The translations under genes and the position numbers were made by a program. A model generated the notes under the pieces. That model did not search any database and was not told the origin of the DNA. It saw only the letters and a list, made by a program, of their open reading frames with translations. Positions 14,317-22,603 of a stretch of 43,993 bases of DNA are shown here, one piece after another. The stretch comes from a virus. Positions within the stretch are counted from its first letter, which is position 1. Each line of letters starts with the position of its first letter. The stretch spans positions 1-43,993 of the IMG/VR virus record IMGVR_UViG_3300021090_000051; one strand, 5' to 3'.

Positions 14317-15435
14317 ATGAAGACCATTGTGGGTCTCAACGACCCGAAAGCGGTAAAGAAGTTCTCGGCGTTTCTCGCCGTTGACGTGGGACGCAAGTCC
14401 TACTTCAGCAAGAAGTTCATGGGTCGCGGCGAGGAAGCGCAGACGCCGATCCAGATGCTCACGCACCTGGAAAACGACGCCGGCGAGCAGATCACCTACG
14501 ACCTGGTGATGCAGCTCAAAATGCAGCCGATCGAAGGCGACAACACCCTGCGCAACAAGGAAGAAGACCTGAAGTTCTACACCGACTCGGTGTACATCGA
14601 CCAGATGCGTGGCGGTGTCAACACCGGCGGGCGGATGACCCGCAAGCGCACCATCCACGACCTGCGCAAGATCGCGCGGGTGCGCCAGTCGGAGTGGTGG
14701 GCTCGGATCTTCGACGAGCTTTTCTTCATGTATCTCTCCGGCGCCCGTGGGGTCAACACGGACTACATCTACCCCACCACCTACACGGGTTTCGCCAACA
14801 ACGCCTTCGTCGCACCCGACGCGCAGCACATCCTCTACGGCGGTGCCGCGACCTCCAAAGCCACGCTCGTTGTCGGGGACACGTTCAACCTGACACTCGT
14901 CGAGCGGGCACAGACCCATGCCGAGACGCTGGGTGGAGGCACTTCGGGCGTTCCGGCAATCGAACCCTGCGAGATCGACGGGGAGCCGCGCTACGCCATC
15001 TGCATGCACCCCTGGCAGGCGTTCGCTGTCCGCACCAACACCAGCACCGGCCAGTGGCTCGACGTGCAGAAGGCGGCGGCTGGTGCCGAGGGGCGCAACA
15101 ACCCGATGTTCAAGGGCTCGATGGGGATGTACAACGACACCATCCTGCACTCGCACAAGGGTGTGATCCGCTTCTCCGACTATGGGGCGGGCTCGAACGT
15201 GTTGGCTGCTCGGTCGCTGTTCCTGGGCCGTCAGGCGGCGGTGTGCGCCTTCGGCAGCCCCGGCACGGGTCTGCGCTTCGACTGGCACGAGGAATCCGAG
15301 GATCGCGGCAACCAGGCGGTGATCACCACCGCCACGATCGCAGGCGTCAAGAAAACGGCGTTCACGATCGAGGGCACGAGCCGCGACTTCGGGGTCATCG
15401 CGCTGGACACCGCGGTAGTCAACCCGAACCCATAA
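14317..15435 (+). CDS. Major capsid protein, N4-gp56 family
   Basis: A 372-residue protein. The start GLNDPKAVKKFSAFLAVDVGRKSYFSKKFMGRGE, the early ITYDLVMQLKMQPIEGD and the NKEEDLKFYTDSVYIDQMRGGV segment are characteristic of the N4-gp56-type (HK97-fold) capsid family. Later landmarks are YAICMHPWQAF and MYNDTILHSHKGVIRF. It builds the icosahedral shell. ATG 14317 has GAGGAG 8 nt upstream; other in-frame ATGs upstream lie in the 95-nt gap after the CsrA-like gene. The strong ribosome site and its own terminator (15455) fit a highly expressed structural gene. Confidence 0.9.
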   Translation: MKTIVGLNDPKAVKKFSAFLAVDVGRKSYFSKKFMGRGEEAQTPIQMLTHLENDAGEQITYDLVMQLKMQPIEGDNTLRNKEEDLKFYTDSVYIDQMRGGVNTGGRMTRKRTIHDLRKIARVRQSEWWARIFDELFFMYLSGARGVNTDYIYPTTYTGFANNAFVAPDAQHILYGGAATSKATLVVGDTFNLTLVERAQTHAETLGGGTSGVPAIEPCEIDGEPRYAICMHPWQAFAVRTNTSTGQWLDVQKAAAGAEGRNNPMFKGSMGMYNDTILHSHKGVIRFSDYGAGSNVLAARSLFLGRQAAVCAFGSPGTGLRFDWHEESEDRGNQAVITTATIAGVKKTAFTIEGTSRDFGVIALDTAVVNPNP

Positions 15436-15454
15436 GCGTGGGGTAAGGCAATCG

Positions 15455-15480
15455 GGGCCGGAGGTAACTCCGGCCCTTTC
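15455..15480 (+). terminator. Rho-independent terminator after the capsid gene
   Basis: GGGCCGGAG / CTCCGGCCC stem (9 bp) with GTAA loop, followed by TTTC TTC. The T-tract is short, so it may be leaky and set the drop in expression after the capsid gene. Confidence 0.8.
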
Positions 15481-15506
15481 TTCAACAGCTTCAAGGAGAG
15501 AATCAC

Positions 15507-15983
15507 ATGGCAAATCATCAATCAGACTACGCAAAGCGGGTGCGTCAGATGCCGATCGCCGGAGGCGCGGAGGTTGTATCGGTTCGCATGGTGGTGTCGC
15601 TCCCGGCGAACCATGCGCTGAACGATATCCTCGAGTTCGGCGAACTGCCGGAAGACCATGTTCCGGTTGATTTCGTGCTGGACGCGGCGGATATCGACAC
15701 GAACGGCGCGCCGGCAGTTGTCCTCGCTGCCGGTCTTCTCAATGCGGGCAAGACGGACTTGAGCGCAGGGGCGGACGACGGCGGGGCCTCCTGGCTCACG
15801 GCCTCGGCCATCGGCCAGGCCGGAGGCATGGCCCGGCCGACGGTGCGGGCGATGTGGCTCACGAACCCGCTGCCGACAACCAAGCGCATGCTTGGGGGCA
15901 AGATCACCACCGGTGCGGCGACGCCGGCGGCCGGCGATGTCGCGATGACGATCAAGTATCGTTCCGCGCATTTCGGCCGCTAA
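15507..15983 (+). CDS. Probable head decoration or capsid-associated protein
   Basis: A 158-residue beta-rich protein of small residues (Ala, Gly, Val, Thr) with strong AAGGAGAG before the start. The order capsid-small beta-rich protein is typical for head decoration proteins, and segments such as VRAMWLTNP and VAMTIKYRSAHFGR near the C-terminus are common in capsid-linked proteins that follow N4-gp56-type capsid genes. No fold-defining motif is visible, so the role is an inference from position. It is bracketed by two terminators. Confidence 0.65.
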   Translation: MANHQSDYAKRVRQMPIAGGAEVVSVRMVVSLPANHALNDILEFGELPEDHVPVDFVLDAADIDTNGAPAVVLAAGLLNAGKTDLSAGADDGGASWLTASAIGQAGGMARPTVRAMWLTNPLPTTKRMLGGKITTGAATPAAGDVAMTIKYRSAHFGR

Positions 15984-16008
15984 GGCGCGGCTGTTGCAGA
16001 TGTAGCGA

Positions 16009-16040
16009 GAAAAGGGGCCTTCGTGGCCCCTTTCTTTTTC
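16009..16040 (+). terminator. Rho-independent terminator before the homing endonuclease
   Basis: AAAGGGGCC / GGCCCCTTT stem with TTCGT loop followed by C and five T. The stem is symmetrical, and it ends 20 nt before the inserted endonuclease gene. Confidence 0.9.
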
Positions 16041-16060
16041 CACAACCACGGAGAGTCATC

Positions 16061-16702
16061 ATGCTGTACGGTGCCCACTATGAAAGGCTGATCGCCCGCG
16101 CCAGAGCGCGCGTGCTTGATGGCTATCGTGAGCGCCACCACGTCGTTCCACGCTGCATGGGTGGTGACAATTCATCGCAAAACCTTGTCTATCTCACCGG
16201 GGAGGAGCACTACGTCGCGCATCAGTTGTTGGTGAAGATGTATCCGTCGGTTGGTGGCCTAGCGACTGCGGTTGTTTTTATGGCCAAGCAATCTACCGGT
16301 AACAAGGCGTACGGCTGGCTGCGACGCAGGTTTGCGAAGGCGAAATCGGCGGAGAGGCGCGGGAAGAAATCGCCTAATTTTGGCAACAAGTTCTCGGCTG
16401 ACGCACGAGCAAGGATGTCGGCGGCGTTTCGTGGGAGAAAGATGCCACCGTTTTCTCCAGAGCACCGCGCGAAGATTAGCGAGGCGCTTCGCCGCAGAGT
16501 TGTCTCGCAGGCAACGCGGTTGAAGATGTCGGTGGCTAGGCGCGGCAAAAAGTGCTCACAAGAGACTCGCGCAAAGATTGCCGCAGCAGAACTCGGCAAG
16601 AAGTGCGCCCCTCATTCGCTAGAGACTCGGGCAAAGATGTCGGCTGCTCAACTGGCACGGTACTCACGCCAGAGAAATGAACAGATAGTTAACTTTCATT
16701 AA
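16061..16702 (+). CDS. NUMOD-type HNH homing endonuclease, copy 1
   Basis: A 213-residue protein. The N-terminal HNH domain reads RHHVVPRCMGGDN..NLVYLTGEEHYVAHQLL (His-His, central Asn, and HxxxH end). It is followed by several NUMOD3-like DNA-binding repeats (consensus SxETRAKISAAxxGKK) up to residue 200. The N-terminal 62 residues are nearly identical to those of the gene at 42571. Free-standing homing endonucleases of this form cut a related intron- or insertion-free allele. ATG 16061 with GGAGAG upstream was chosen because it aligns with the second copy. It is inserted between two structural genes, directly after a terminator, and is more AT-rich than its surroundings. Confidence 0.85.
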   Translation: MLYGAHYERLIARARARVLDGYRERHHVVPRCMGGDNSSQNLVYLTGEEHYVAHQLLVKMYPSVGGLATAVVFMAKQSTGNKAYGWLRRRFAKAKSAERRGKKSPNFGNKFSADARARMSAAFRGRKMPPFSPEHRAKISEALRRRVVSQATRLKMSVARRGKKCSQETRAKIAAAELGKKCAPHSLETRAKMSAAQLARYSRQRNEQIVNFH

Positions 16703-16712
16703 GGAGTGATCT

Positions 16713-17138
16713 ATGTTGATTAAAAGTAAGCTGTTTCGCCCCGGCGGGACCCGCGTCGCGCTCGGCAAGGGCAAGGATGCCCGGCACTATCACTTCAAAC
16801 CGCTGCTCGGCCATAAGGACGACGACCCGCAGCACGATCACGTCTGCGATATCACCAATGTCGACGACGTCGCCACGTTGGTTGCCATCAAGGAGGGTTA
16901 CGAGATTCACCCCTCCGAGATCGTCGGCAAGTCCAAGGCGAAGGCCCCGGCGCAGGCGGCAGAGGAAACGACCACAGCCGCCTCGAGCCCGCCAGCGCCG
17001 AAGAAGCCGTATAGCTCGCTCAACAAACCGGAGCTGCTGAAGCTCGTCGGCGAGCGTACCGGCAAGCAGCCTCACGGCAGCACGGCGCGCTCCAAGTTGA
17101 TCGAGCAGTTGGAGGCGCTGGATAAGCAGGCAGCCTAG
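16713..17138 (+). CDS. Virion protein with C-terminal SAP/HeH-like helices
   Basis: A 141-residue protein. The N-terminal 75 residues form a compact domain (RHYHFKPLLGH..DHVCDITNVDDVATLVAIKEGYEIH), then comes a Pro/Ala/Thr linker, then a C-terminal helix-extension-helix-like segment (SLNKPELLKLVGERTG..STARSKLIEQLEAL) like those found at ends of phage head-completion and other DNA-associated proteins. AAGGAG precedes ATG 16713. Position after the head genes and before the adaptor genes suggests a head-completion role. Confidence 0.65.
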   Translation: MLIKSKLFRPGGTRVALGKGKDARHYHFKPLLGHKDDDPQHDHVCDITNVDDVATLVAIKEGYEIHPSEIVGKSKAKAPAQAAEETTTAASSPPAPKKPYSSLNKPELLKLVGERTGKQPHGSTARSKLIEQLEALDKQAA

Positions 17139-17151
17139 TCAGGGGTGAAGC

Positions 17152-17481
17152 ATGCCCCTGACGATGCAGCAGTTGTGTGACCGCGCGCGGATCCCGCTGC
17201 AAGACGACGCGAAGATTCGCTACACGGACGCAACCGTGCTCGGCTACGCCAACGCCGGCGTTCACTTGCTGGTGAACCGGCGTCCCGATCTGTTCTTCGG
17301 AATCTTCACGGCCCTGCCCGTGGATTTGACGCTCGGGCAGAACTTCCCGCTCGATGACCGCTTCTTCCAGCCGGTGGCTGATTACGCCTCGGCGCGAAGT
17401 CGTGCCCGCAGCTCGGAAGAAGTGCGGACGGCGCAGACGCAACTGCTCCTCGCCCTCTTTGACCAAACGGCCATCAAATAA
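17152..17481 (+). CDS. Head-tail adaptor-like protein
   Basis: A 109-residue mostly helical protein beginning MPLTMQQLCDRARIPLQDDAKIRYTDATVLGYANAG. This resembles short podoviral adaptor proteins, where an early helix is followed by a D-x-x-[LV]-x-x-x-N/A-x-G element. It has a strong upstream AGGGG and ends 7 nt before the next adaptor-type gene. The two may be a split adaptor. It would bind the portal and connect to the tail. Confidence 0.6.
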   Translation: MPLTMQQLCDRARIPLQDDAKIRYTDATVLGYANAGVHLLVNRRPDLFFGIFTALPVDLTLGQNFPLDDRFFQPVADYASARSRARSSEEVRTAQTQLLLALFDQTAIK

Positions 17482-17488
17482 GTAAACC

Positions 17489-18130
17489 ATGGCTACGATC
17501 TGGGAAAGCTGGCTCGATGAAGTCATGCCCGATCTGCCTGGCGCTCCTGCGGCTGCACTGGTCAAGAACGCCATCCGCAACGCGGCGACCGAGTTCTGCG
17601 ACCGCACCTGGGTGTGGCGTGTCCCCCATCCTGCGCCGATCTCGGTAATAGCCGGCACGGCGGAATACGCCTTCGTGCCCCCGGCCAACACCAAGGTCGT
17701 GAAGGCCCACCGGGTCTGGTACGACGGCTTGGAGATTGCCCCACAGACCCCCGAGAATCTTTCCTCGCTCTATGCGCAGTGGACGACCGAAACCGGGACT
17801 CCGCTGTATTTCACGCAGCGAGATCCCGAGAAGCTGCTGCTCATCCCCATACCAGAAGCCGACCTCGCTAACGCCATCACTGCCGAGATCGCGATTAAGC
17901 CGGCGCGCGCGGCGGTGGATATCGAGACCACGATCTACGAGAAGTATCTGGAGGAAATCGCTTACGGCGCCAAGGCGCGCATGTTCGCCATGAAAGCGAA
18001 ACCGTGGAGCGATGCCAAGCTCGCTGCGTTCAATCTTGGGATGTTCGACCAGGCGATCGGGCGCGCCAAGGTGCAGGCCGCGAAGGGCCACACTCGAGCG
18101 CGGCTTCGCGTAAAGCCACATTTCTATTGA
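17489..18130 (+). CDS. Tail tubular / adaptor protein (phage adaptor, DUF6682-like)
   Basis: A 213-residue protein. The pattern WLDEVMPDLPGAPAAALVKNAIRNAATEFCDRTWVWR at the start, a beta-domain in the middle (ISVIAGTAEYAFVPP; LYFTQRDPEKLLLIPIPE) and a long helical tail (EKYLEEIAYGAKARMFAM) is characteristic of podoviral adaptor proteins comparable in role to T7 gp11 or P22 gp4. It forms the ring between portal and nozzle. The gene begins 7 nt after the preceding stop. Confidence 0.8.
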   Translation: MATIWESWLDEVMPDLPGAPAAALVKNAIRNAATEFCDRTWVWRVPHPAPISVIAGTAEYAFVPPANTKVVKAHRVWYDGLEIAPQTPENLSSLYAQWTTETGTPLYFTQRDPEKLLLIPIPEADLANAITAEIAIKPARAAVDIETTIYEKYLEEIAYGAKARMFAMKAKPWSDAKLAAFNLGMFDQAIGRAKVQAAKGHTRARLRVKPHFY

Positions 18131-18137
18131 GGCGACG

Positions 18138-19067
18138 ATGGGACTCAAGATCGTAAACAACGCATATGGCATTCTTGCCTCCGGGATTACTTCCGGAGCG
18201 ACCATCATCCCATTGCAGACGGGGCATGGTGCGCGCTTCGGCGCGCTTGCGGCCGGCGAGTTTCTGTTCGCGACTCTGATCAACGCTGCCAACCAGCTTG
18301 AAGTGGTCAAGGTCACCGCGATTGCTGGTGACAACCTAACGGCAGTCCGCGGTCAAGACGGCACAACGGCAATAGCCTTCTCTGCCGGCGATCGGATCGA
18401 GGACCGACCCTGCCGCGCCGCGATGCTGGAATTCCTGCTGAAAAGCGACTTTGGCTCATACGCCGCTACCCTCGGTTTGGTGCCGACGACCGGTGACGTG
18501 AAACCGACCTTCAAGACCGTCGCGGATCCCACGTGGGTCATGATGAACGACGGCAGCATCGGCAACGCCGCCTCGGGCGGAACGACCCGGGCGAACGCTG
18601 ACACGGAGGCGCTGTTCACGCTGCTCTGGAACAACGTTATCAATACCTGGGCACCGGTCTCCGGTGGGCGCGGAGCGAACGCAGCGGCGGACTTCGCTGC
18701 GAACAAGACGCTCACATTACCGAAGGCTTTAGGGCGGGCATTAGCGGTAGGCGGTGCCGGCGCTGGATTCACCGCGAGAGCATTGGGCGAGAATTTGGGT
18801 GCTGAAAGCGTAGCAGCTGGAAACTCCGGCCCGTTCACGCTGACGACGGCGGAGATACCGCCGCATACGCACTCCGTTACCTCCGACACTTCTGTCAATG
18901 CGGGTGGGAGTGCCGCGCAAACAGTTAATGGTAATGGGGCGTCTGCTGGAACTCGCTCATTTACAGTAGCTACAGATGGTGGTGGTGGCGGCCCGCACGC
19001 TCACACTACTCCAGCGCACGACCTCATGCAGCCGACTTCTTTCCTGAACATTATGATCAAGCTCTAG
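18138..19067 (+). CDS. Tail fibre protein with collar-type C-terminal domain
   Basis: A 309-residue protein. The C-terminal part carries phage tail-collar features: VMMNDGSIGNAASGGTTRANADTEALFTLLW, then LPKALGRALAVGG, and His-rich PPHTHSV and PHAHTTPAH segments that in known fibres coordinate metal at the tip, ending HDLMQPTSFLNIMIKL. The N-terminal 110 residues resemble the beta-rich virion-attachment part of tail fibres, and GQDGTTAIAFSAGDRIE is a widespread phage fibre motif. It probably binds the host surface. It follows the adaptor genes and precedes the nozzle gene. Confidence 0.8.
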   Translation: MGLKIVNNAYGILASGITSGATIIPLQTGHGARFGALAAGEFLFATLINAANQLEVVKVTAIAGDNLTAVRGQDGTTAIAFSAGDRIEDRPCRAAMLEFLLKSDFGSYAATLGLVPTTGDVKPTFKTVADPTWVMMNDGSIGNAASGGTTRANADTEALFTLLWNNVINTWAPVSGGRGANAAADFAANKTLTLPKALGRALAVGGAGAGFTARALGENLGAESVAAGNSGPFTLTTAEIPPHTHSVTSDTSVNAGGSAAQTVNGNGASAGTRSFTVATDGGGGGPHAHTTPAHDLMQPTSFLNIMIKL

Positions 19068-19102
19068 GAGCGCCTCATGATCGCGATGAAGGTACTTCTG
19101 AC

Positions 19103-21175
19103 ATGACTACCCCGCTTCGATTCGGGCCGTTTGCCGGCATCGCGCCGCGGGTTGACCCGCACTATCTGCCGAAGCACATGGGGCAGAACGCGGAGAATTG
19201 CCGGTTGTTCTCGGGTGGATTGTCGTCGTGGAGGCGCGCGAAGCAGGTGGTTTCGGCAACCAAGGCGGCACTCGGCACGGTGAAATCTATCTTCCGCATG
19301 AATAATGGCGGTGCCGACTTCTGGCTCAACTGGCTGACGGACGTGAACTGTGTCCGCGGGCCGATCGCCGGCGATGCCGCGCAACGCATCTACTACACCA
19401 GCGACGGCGAGCCGCGGATGTCGAACTTCGCCCTTGCGACGAGCGGCGCGGACTTCCCGACGCAGTTCTTCGTGTTGGGCGTATTTGCGCCGACAACCGC
19501 GCCCACGGTCGGGAATACTGGCGGTGTCGCCGCGAGCGTCACCCGCGCGTTTGTTTATACCTTCGTCACTCAATTCGGGGAGGAGAGTCAACCCTCTCCG
19601 CCCGGCAGCCGTACCGCGCCAGGTGATACGACGTGGGATATCACGGCCATGCAGGTTGCGCCAGCAAACAGCTTTGCCGTGACTGGCGGGAGTTGGTCAG
19701 CGGGCTTTGCCACGCTGACGTTTGCCAGCACGTTCGGGCTGCGGGCAGGTGGTGAGCAGATTGGCGTCACTGGTGTCACGCCAAGCGGCTACAACGTGGC
19801 AAAGACTCCGATCGTAGAACTCACCGCGACCACGGTGAAGTATGCGGTTGCGGTAGATCCCGGCGCCTACTCGGCCGGCGGAACACTGACGCGGACGGCA
19901 CCGCACAACACGGCGAGCATGAAGAAGCGGCTCTATGTAACCGGCGACACCGGGACTGGAGAGACCGACTTCCAGTTTTGGGTCGAGAAAAACGCTTCCG
20001 ACACGAGCCACAGCGGCACGGTAACGGATTCGCTCCTTGGTGAAGTCATCCAGAGCACCGATTGGGCGATGCCGCCCGTGGACCTGAACGGGTTGATCGA
20101 GCATGAGAACGGCGTTCTGGCAGCATTCGCGAAGAACGAATTGTGTCTGTGCGAACCGTACCGCCCGCATGCGTGGCCGACGAAGTACCGGCAGCCCACA
20201 ATGCGCGACATCGTCGGCATCGGCTCATTCGGGAAAACTATCGTGGTCGGGACCAAGGCGCAGCCTTATGTATGCTTTGGAACACATCCAGACAACTACA
20301 CGATGGAGAAGGTGAACCTGAAGGCGCCTTGCCTCTCGAAGCGCGGTGTTGCCTCGTTTCCATTTGGTGTGATCTATCCTTCACCGGATGGCCTCGTGCT
20401 GGTGGGCGAGGCTGGCGCACTGCTGGCAAGTGAGCCCGTGGTGCTGAAGAAGGAGTGGAATGCGTTTGCCCCCTCCACGATTCATGCACAGGAGTATCAG
20501 GGCCGTTACTTCGGCTGGTTTGACGACGGCGGGGGGCTCATCAAGGGCTTCACCTTCGATCGTGGCGGGCAAGGACCTGATCTCATTTCACTTAGCCAAC
20601 AAGCAACGGCGACCTGGACAGACCCCGAGACCGGCGACCTCTATCTGGTAGACAGCGGGTTTATCAAACAGTGGGATGCTGATCCCCTTAATGCTCTGCC
20701 TTACGACTGGCTCTCGGGCGTCCGCGTGCTACCGAAACCGGTGAATCCCGGGTACGCGAAGGTCAAGGCGAAGTACGAGCAGTTAGCCGATGACGACGCG
20801 AGCGAAGCGCAGAAGGCCTCAGACACCGCCTTCAACGCCACCATCCTTGATGATCCAGAAACACATCCCGGTCAGGGGAAGACCAAGGGCGAGTGGAACG
20901 GCGCGATGTTCAACGACTTTATGTGGAACGGGAGCTTGTTAATCGGGGGCGATTTCCCGGTTTTCGACAATCGAACGCTCGTTTTCCAGTTGTACGCGCT
21001 GAACGAGGCGACCAACATCATGGAGTTGAAGCACACGCACAATCCGACGAGCGAAAAGGTGTTCGCGCTGCCGGCGGGTTACGAATCAACCGATATCGCG
21101 GTGAGGATCGCGGGCAACATTGATGCGACGCTTGTGGAAGTGGCTGAGACTGCCGAGGAGCTCGCCAACGTATGA
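19103..21175 (+). CDS. Large tail nozzle / stabilisation protein
   Basis: A 690-residue, beta-rich protein. The opening RFGPFAGIAPRVDPHYLPKHMGQNAENCRL is a common start in large structural proteins of podoviruses that occupy the position of P22 gp10 or T7 gp12. The interior has many short blade-like repeats (GKTIVVGTKAQPYVCFG, DGLVLVGEAGALLASEPV, GRYFGWFDDGGGLIKGF) as expected for a beta-propeller. The position after adaptor and fibre genes supports the nozzle role. A 9-residue ORF (19077-19106) overlaps the start as ATGA and may couple translation to the upstream gene. Confidence 0.75.
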   Translation: MTTPLRFGPFAGIAPRVDPHYLPKHMGQNAENCRLFSGGLSSWRRAKQVVSATKAALGTVKSIFRMNNGGADFWLNWLTDVNCVRGPIAGDAAQRIYYTSDGEPRMSNFALATSGADFPTQFFVLGVFAPTTAPTVGNTGGVAASVTRAFVYTFVTQFGEESQPSPPGSRTAPGDTTWDITAMQVAPANSFAVTGGSWSAGFATLTFASTFGLRAGGEQIGVTGVTPSGYNVAKTPIVELTATTVKYAVAVDPGAYSAGGTLTRTAPHNTASMKKRLYVTGDTGTGETDFQFWVEKNASDTSHSGTVTDSLLGEVIQSTDWAMPPVDLNGLIEHENGVLAAFAKNELCLCEPYRPHAWPTKYRQPTMRDIVGIGSFGKTIVVGTKAQPYVCFGTHPDNYTMEKVNLKAPCLSKRGVASFPFGVIYPSPDGLVLVGEAGALLASEPVVLKKEWNAFAPSTIHAQEYQGRYFGWFDDGGGLIKGFTFDRGGQGPDLISLSQQATATWTDPETGDLYLVDSGFIKQWDADPLNALPYDWLSGVRVLPKPVNPGYAKVKAKYEQLADDDASEAQKASDTAFNATILDDPETHPGQGKTKGEWNGAMFNDFMWNGSLLIGGDFPVFDNRTLVFQLYALNEATNIMELKHTHNPTSEKVFALPAGYESTDIAVRIAGNIDATLVEVAETAEELANV

Positions 21176-21378
21176 GCACACCCAAGGCCTCCGCGATTCC
21201 CTCGACACAGGGCATAGATGTACCGACGAAGAAGGTGCTCGACCCCATGATCGAGGTACTGGAAACAATAACCGGCCGTCGGCCAAAGGTGGTTAAGCTC
21301 ACCGCGCTGCCAGAGAACGCCACGCTTGCGGAGGTTATCGCCAAGGTGAACGAAATCGCCGATAGGCTTCAGGTATGA
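21172..21378 (+). CDS. Small protein between nozzle and GNAT-like genes
   Basis: A 68-residue helical protein (MSTPKASAIPSTQ...) overlapping the nozzle gene by 4 nt (ATGA) and the next gene by 4 nt. The LDPMIEVLETITGRRPKVVKLTAL segment followed by a C-terminal helix AEVIAKVNEIADRLQ resembles small proteins found at this position in Bcep22-like and P22-like phages. No function can be assigned. Confidence 0.6.
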   Translation: MSTPKASAIPSTQGIDVPTKKVLDPMIEVLETITGRRPKVVKLTALPENATLAEVIAKVNEIADRLQV

Positions 21379-21857
21379 GGATTGAGCGGACGTACGATCG
21401 CGAGTTCGTGAACGGGGTCATTTCGCATCCACGGATCTACCCGCATATCTCGCAGGACTTCTCTCCGGCACCGGAGGCGTTCGATTGCGCTCCAATGATG
21501 GCGATGCCGGAAATCCTGTTCCTGGCGCCGATGCGCGGTGACGAACGCTGCGGGGTGTTCATGGTCCATCCCCACACGGCGATCGTTCATGAAATCCACA
21601 CCTGCATCCTGCCGCAGTACTGGGGACACTCCGTCGAGGCTGGGCGCGCGGTGATCGAATGGATATTCGAGAACACGAAGTGCGTGAAGCTGCTGACACT
21701 GGTGCCGGACCATAATGACCTTGCTTATCGCTTGGCGATCGCGTGCGGGATGGTGTCGCAGGGCACGTTGACGGCGAGCTATCTCAAGGGTGGCAAGCTC
21801 CTCGATCAGAAGATTCTCGCGGTATCAAAAACTGAAAGGAAATCGCCATGCCAGTAG
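21375..21857 (+). CDS. GNAT-like acetyltransferase (virion-module type)
   Basis: A 160-residue protein with a GNAT-like layout: beta strands FMVHPHTAIVHEIHTCILPQYWG, then the putative acetyl-CoA binding helix SVEAGRAVIEWIFENTKC, then strand VKLLTLVPDHND followed by LAYRLAIACGMVSQGTL. The usual R/Q-x-x-G-x-G/A loop is weak (YWGHSVEAG). Members occur in podoviral structural modules, such as P22 gp14 and relatives, and may modify virion or host proteins. The start shares 4 nt with the previous stop; the stop overlaps the next gene by 10 nt. Confidence 0.7.
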   Translation: MRIERTYDREFVNGVISHPRIYPHISQDFSPAPEAFDCAPMMAMPEILFLAPMRGDERCGVFMVHPHTAIVHEIHTCILPQYWGHSVEAGRAVIEWIFENTKCVKLLTLVPDHNDLAYRLAIACGMVSQGTLTASYLKGGKLLDQKILAVSKTERKSPCQ

Positions 21858-22591
21858 CTGGACCTATTCTGGGGGCTGTTGCAGGGGCCGTGGTGAGCAA
21901 GATGCTTACCGATGATGCCGGTAGCCAGCCCGCGGGCCGTAGTGCCGAGTACGATGCGGCGGCGGCCGAGGGCACGAGGCAGCAGACGAAGATCGCTGGC
22001 GAGCAATACGAGTATTGGAAGACCAACTTCAAGCCTGCCGAGGAAGCACTTGTAGCTGAAGCCAAGGGCTTCGGCTCGGCGGAGGAGCAGGAGCGGGAAG
22101 CCGGTCGCGCCAGTTCGACCGCGGCGCTCACGATGGGGAAGGCCCGCGCCGGGTTCGATCGCAATCTGGCGAGCTACGGCATCAACCCGGCGGGACCGCG
22201 CTTCCAGGACGCCAATCTCAAGTTCTCGCTCGAGGGCGCGAAGCTCGATGCCGCGAGCCAGAATCTTGCCCGCAAGGGTGTCGTGGACACGGCGTTCGCC
22301 AAGAAATTCGACGTGGTGGGCCTTGGCAAGGGAATGCCGGCATCAGCCGCCGCTGGGCTCGGTGCTGCCGCTGTGACCAACGCGAACCTCGGCGCAAACC
22401 AATTTGCTCAAAGTCAGTATCTGCAGGAGCAGGCCCGCCGTGGTGCGGCACCGTTCGTCTCGCTGGCACAGCAAGGTGTGAGTCGCTGGTTCAATCAGCC
22501 GACACCGCCACCGCAAACGACTCGCGCGGACCTGACGTATAACGACATCCCGCTCGGCTACGACAGTTCGGGCGGGCCGGCCTACGGATAG
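21848..22591 (+). CDS. Internal virion / DNA ejection protein
   Basis: A 247-residue, Ala/Gly-rich helical protein. The N-terminus is a small-residue membrane-like stretch (PVAGPILGAVAGAVVSKML), then comes a long helical part with AEGTRQQTKIAGEQYEYWKTNF and a Gly/Ala helix GLGAAAVTNANLG; the end is Pro-rich. This shape and place just before the very large gene match ejection proteins that enter the cell ahead of DNA in P22- and T7-like phages. ATG 21848 follows AAGGAAATCGCC. Not recognised by family. Confidence 0.65.
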   Translation: MPVAGPILGAVAGAVVSKMLTDDAGSQPAGRSAEYDAAAAEGTRQQTKIAGEQYEYWKTNFKPAEEALVAEAKGFGSAEEQEREAGRASSTAALTMGKARAGFDRNLASYGINPAGPRFQDANLKFSLEGAKLDAASQNLARKGVVDTAFAKKFDVVGLGKGMPASAAAGLGAAAVTNANLGANQFAQSQYLQEQARRGAAPFVSLAQQGVSRWFNQPTPPPQTTRADLTYNDIPLGYDSSGGPAYG

Positions 22592-22603
22592 AGGGAGGGC
22601 GAC

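Noticed and set aside
14299-15534. 411-codon reverse-strand open frame over the capsid gene
   Set aside because: The forward frame is an obvious N4-gp56-type capsid protein; the reverse frame is a shadow.
19077-19106. Nine-codon ORF upstream of the nozzle gene
   Set aside because: It could couple translation (ATGA overlap), but it is too short to support as a gene.
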